This document shows positions 34,914 to 35,247 of a DNA stretch of 35,247 bases, piece by piece. Every line of letters begins with the position of its first letter. Within the stretch, counting starts at the first letter, position 1. The notes beneath the pieces were generated by a model. It was not told the DNA's origin. It searched no databases and saw only the letters and a program-made list of their open reading frames with translations. The stretch comes from a virus. Made by a program: the position numbers and the translations under genes. The DNA is taken from positions 1 to 35,247 of IMG/VR virus record IMGVR_UViG_3300033064_004059; one strand, written 5' to 3'.

Positions 34914-35247
34914 TTATGCTAGCCCCGTGGTCACGTTACGGGCTTTCAAGTGTAATAGTTCTTCCCTCACCATCACTGCCACACCACGCTCAGTCATTAT
35001 ACTGCCCTGCGCATATACATTCACTGTAATACCTCCGCCCCCGGCCCCCAAGAACCGCTCACCACCATGCGCTATAACAGGTATTGGCTTACCAATAGGT
35101 CCACGTACTATGCCACCATATTGGAGGCTGGGGGGCATGGGCGCTGGCGAAGGCGGCATGGGCGCTGGCAATTCGCCGCCCGCCCCTCGGGCCAACCATT
35201 CCTCATGCGTTGGCTGTCGATATTTCTTACCTGGCGGGGGCATGGGC
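34914..35247 (-). CDS. Tape measure protein, C-terminal part
   Basis: Continuation of the gene at 1-1236 across the contig join; the codon phase at 35247 equals that at base 1. It contains one 35-residue repeat (35142-35246), then SLQYGGIVRGPIGKPIPVIA, HGGERFLG and ITVNVYAQGSIMTERGVAVM, an ending typical of TP901-type tape measure proteins. Stop at 34914. Confidence 0.92.
   Translation of the reverse strand, partial: PMPPPGKKYRQPTHEEWLARGAGGELPAPMPPSPAPMPPSLQYGGIVRGPIGKPIPVIAHGGERFLGAGGGGITVNVYAQGSIMTERGVAVMVREELLHLKARNVTTGLA
35142..35247 (-). repeat. 105-bp repeat copy at the window end, identical to bases 1-106
   Basis: The last 106 bases repeat the first 106 exactly. This is either assembly overlap of a circular contig (one copy counted twice) or a third true tandem copy. 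Both keep the tape measure frame open. Confidence 0.9.

Noticed and set aside
1-35247. tRNA or rRNA genes
   Set aside because: No T-arm-like GGTTCGANNCC in a cloverleaf context and no rRNA segment was seen on either strand by eye; a covariance search could still find a divergent one.

Overview
This window is an essentially complete genome of a tailed double-stranded DNA bacteriophage (siphovirus-like), about 35.1 kb, with moderate GC and virtually every gene on the minus strand. The window opens and closes inside one gene, the tape measure gene, and its last 106 bases are identical to its first 106. The contig therefore closes into a circle through a 105-bp in-frame repeat. Most genes have strong AGGAGG-type ribosome binding sites, so the host is a bacterium that uses Shine-Dalgarno signals. 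I cannot name it from the sequence. No tRNA, rRNA or CRISPR array was seen.

Reading the minus strand from high to low coordinates. (1) 35247-30681: end of the tape measure protein, tail tip and fibre-like proteins, a minor tail protein, a Cys-cluster protein, two small membrane proteins (a two-helix protein and an XhlA-like holin candidate), then a terminator. (2) 30582-27700: an adenine methyltransferase of the D12/Dam class, a second N6/N4 methyltransferase, a zinc-ribbon protein and the collapsed remnant of a cytosine-C5 methyltransferase. (3) 27700-24760: a 520-bp non-coding stretch, very small zinc-ribbon proteins, a tyrosine recombinase with all catalytic residues, and a Lys/Ala/Pro-rich putative DNA-binding protein, ending in a terminator. 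(4) 24761-16170: replication. A promoter pair drives apparently leaderless genes, followed by a PD-(D/E)XK exonuclease, an HNH protein, an SSB-like protein, a multidomain primase-polymerase/helicase, a six-copy iteron array beside an AT-rich stretch (candidate origin), a DNA polymerase I fused to an Fe-S-type uracil-DNA-glycosylase-like domain, and an Mre11/SbcD-like phosphoesterase. (5) 16170-12700: small coupled genes, a zinc-ribbon plus PLP-fold enzyme, and a deoxynucleotide monophosphate kinase. (6) 12706-1: terminase small and large subunits, a DUF4406 protein, a portal fused to a MuF-like domain, a Mu gpI-like protease/scaffold, a cement protein, a Mu gpT-like major capsid protein, connectors, tail tube, frameshifting tail chaperones and the start of the tape measure gene.

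The head module is Mu-like in family membership, but no transposase is present and the tail is of the long non-contractile type. Genes are packed with 1-, 4- or 8-base overlaps, and the stop-start pentamer TAATG recurs about nine times, which implies widespread translational coupling. Points most worth a second look: the Zn-ribbon/PLP enzyme, the iteron origin next to a primase-helicase ending in a putative DNA-binding HTH, the degenerate Fe-S UDG domain on the polymerase, the C5-methyltransferase relic, the leaderless promoters, and the absence of any recognisable endolysin or lysogeny repressor.
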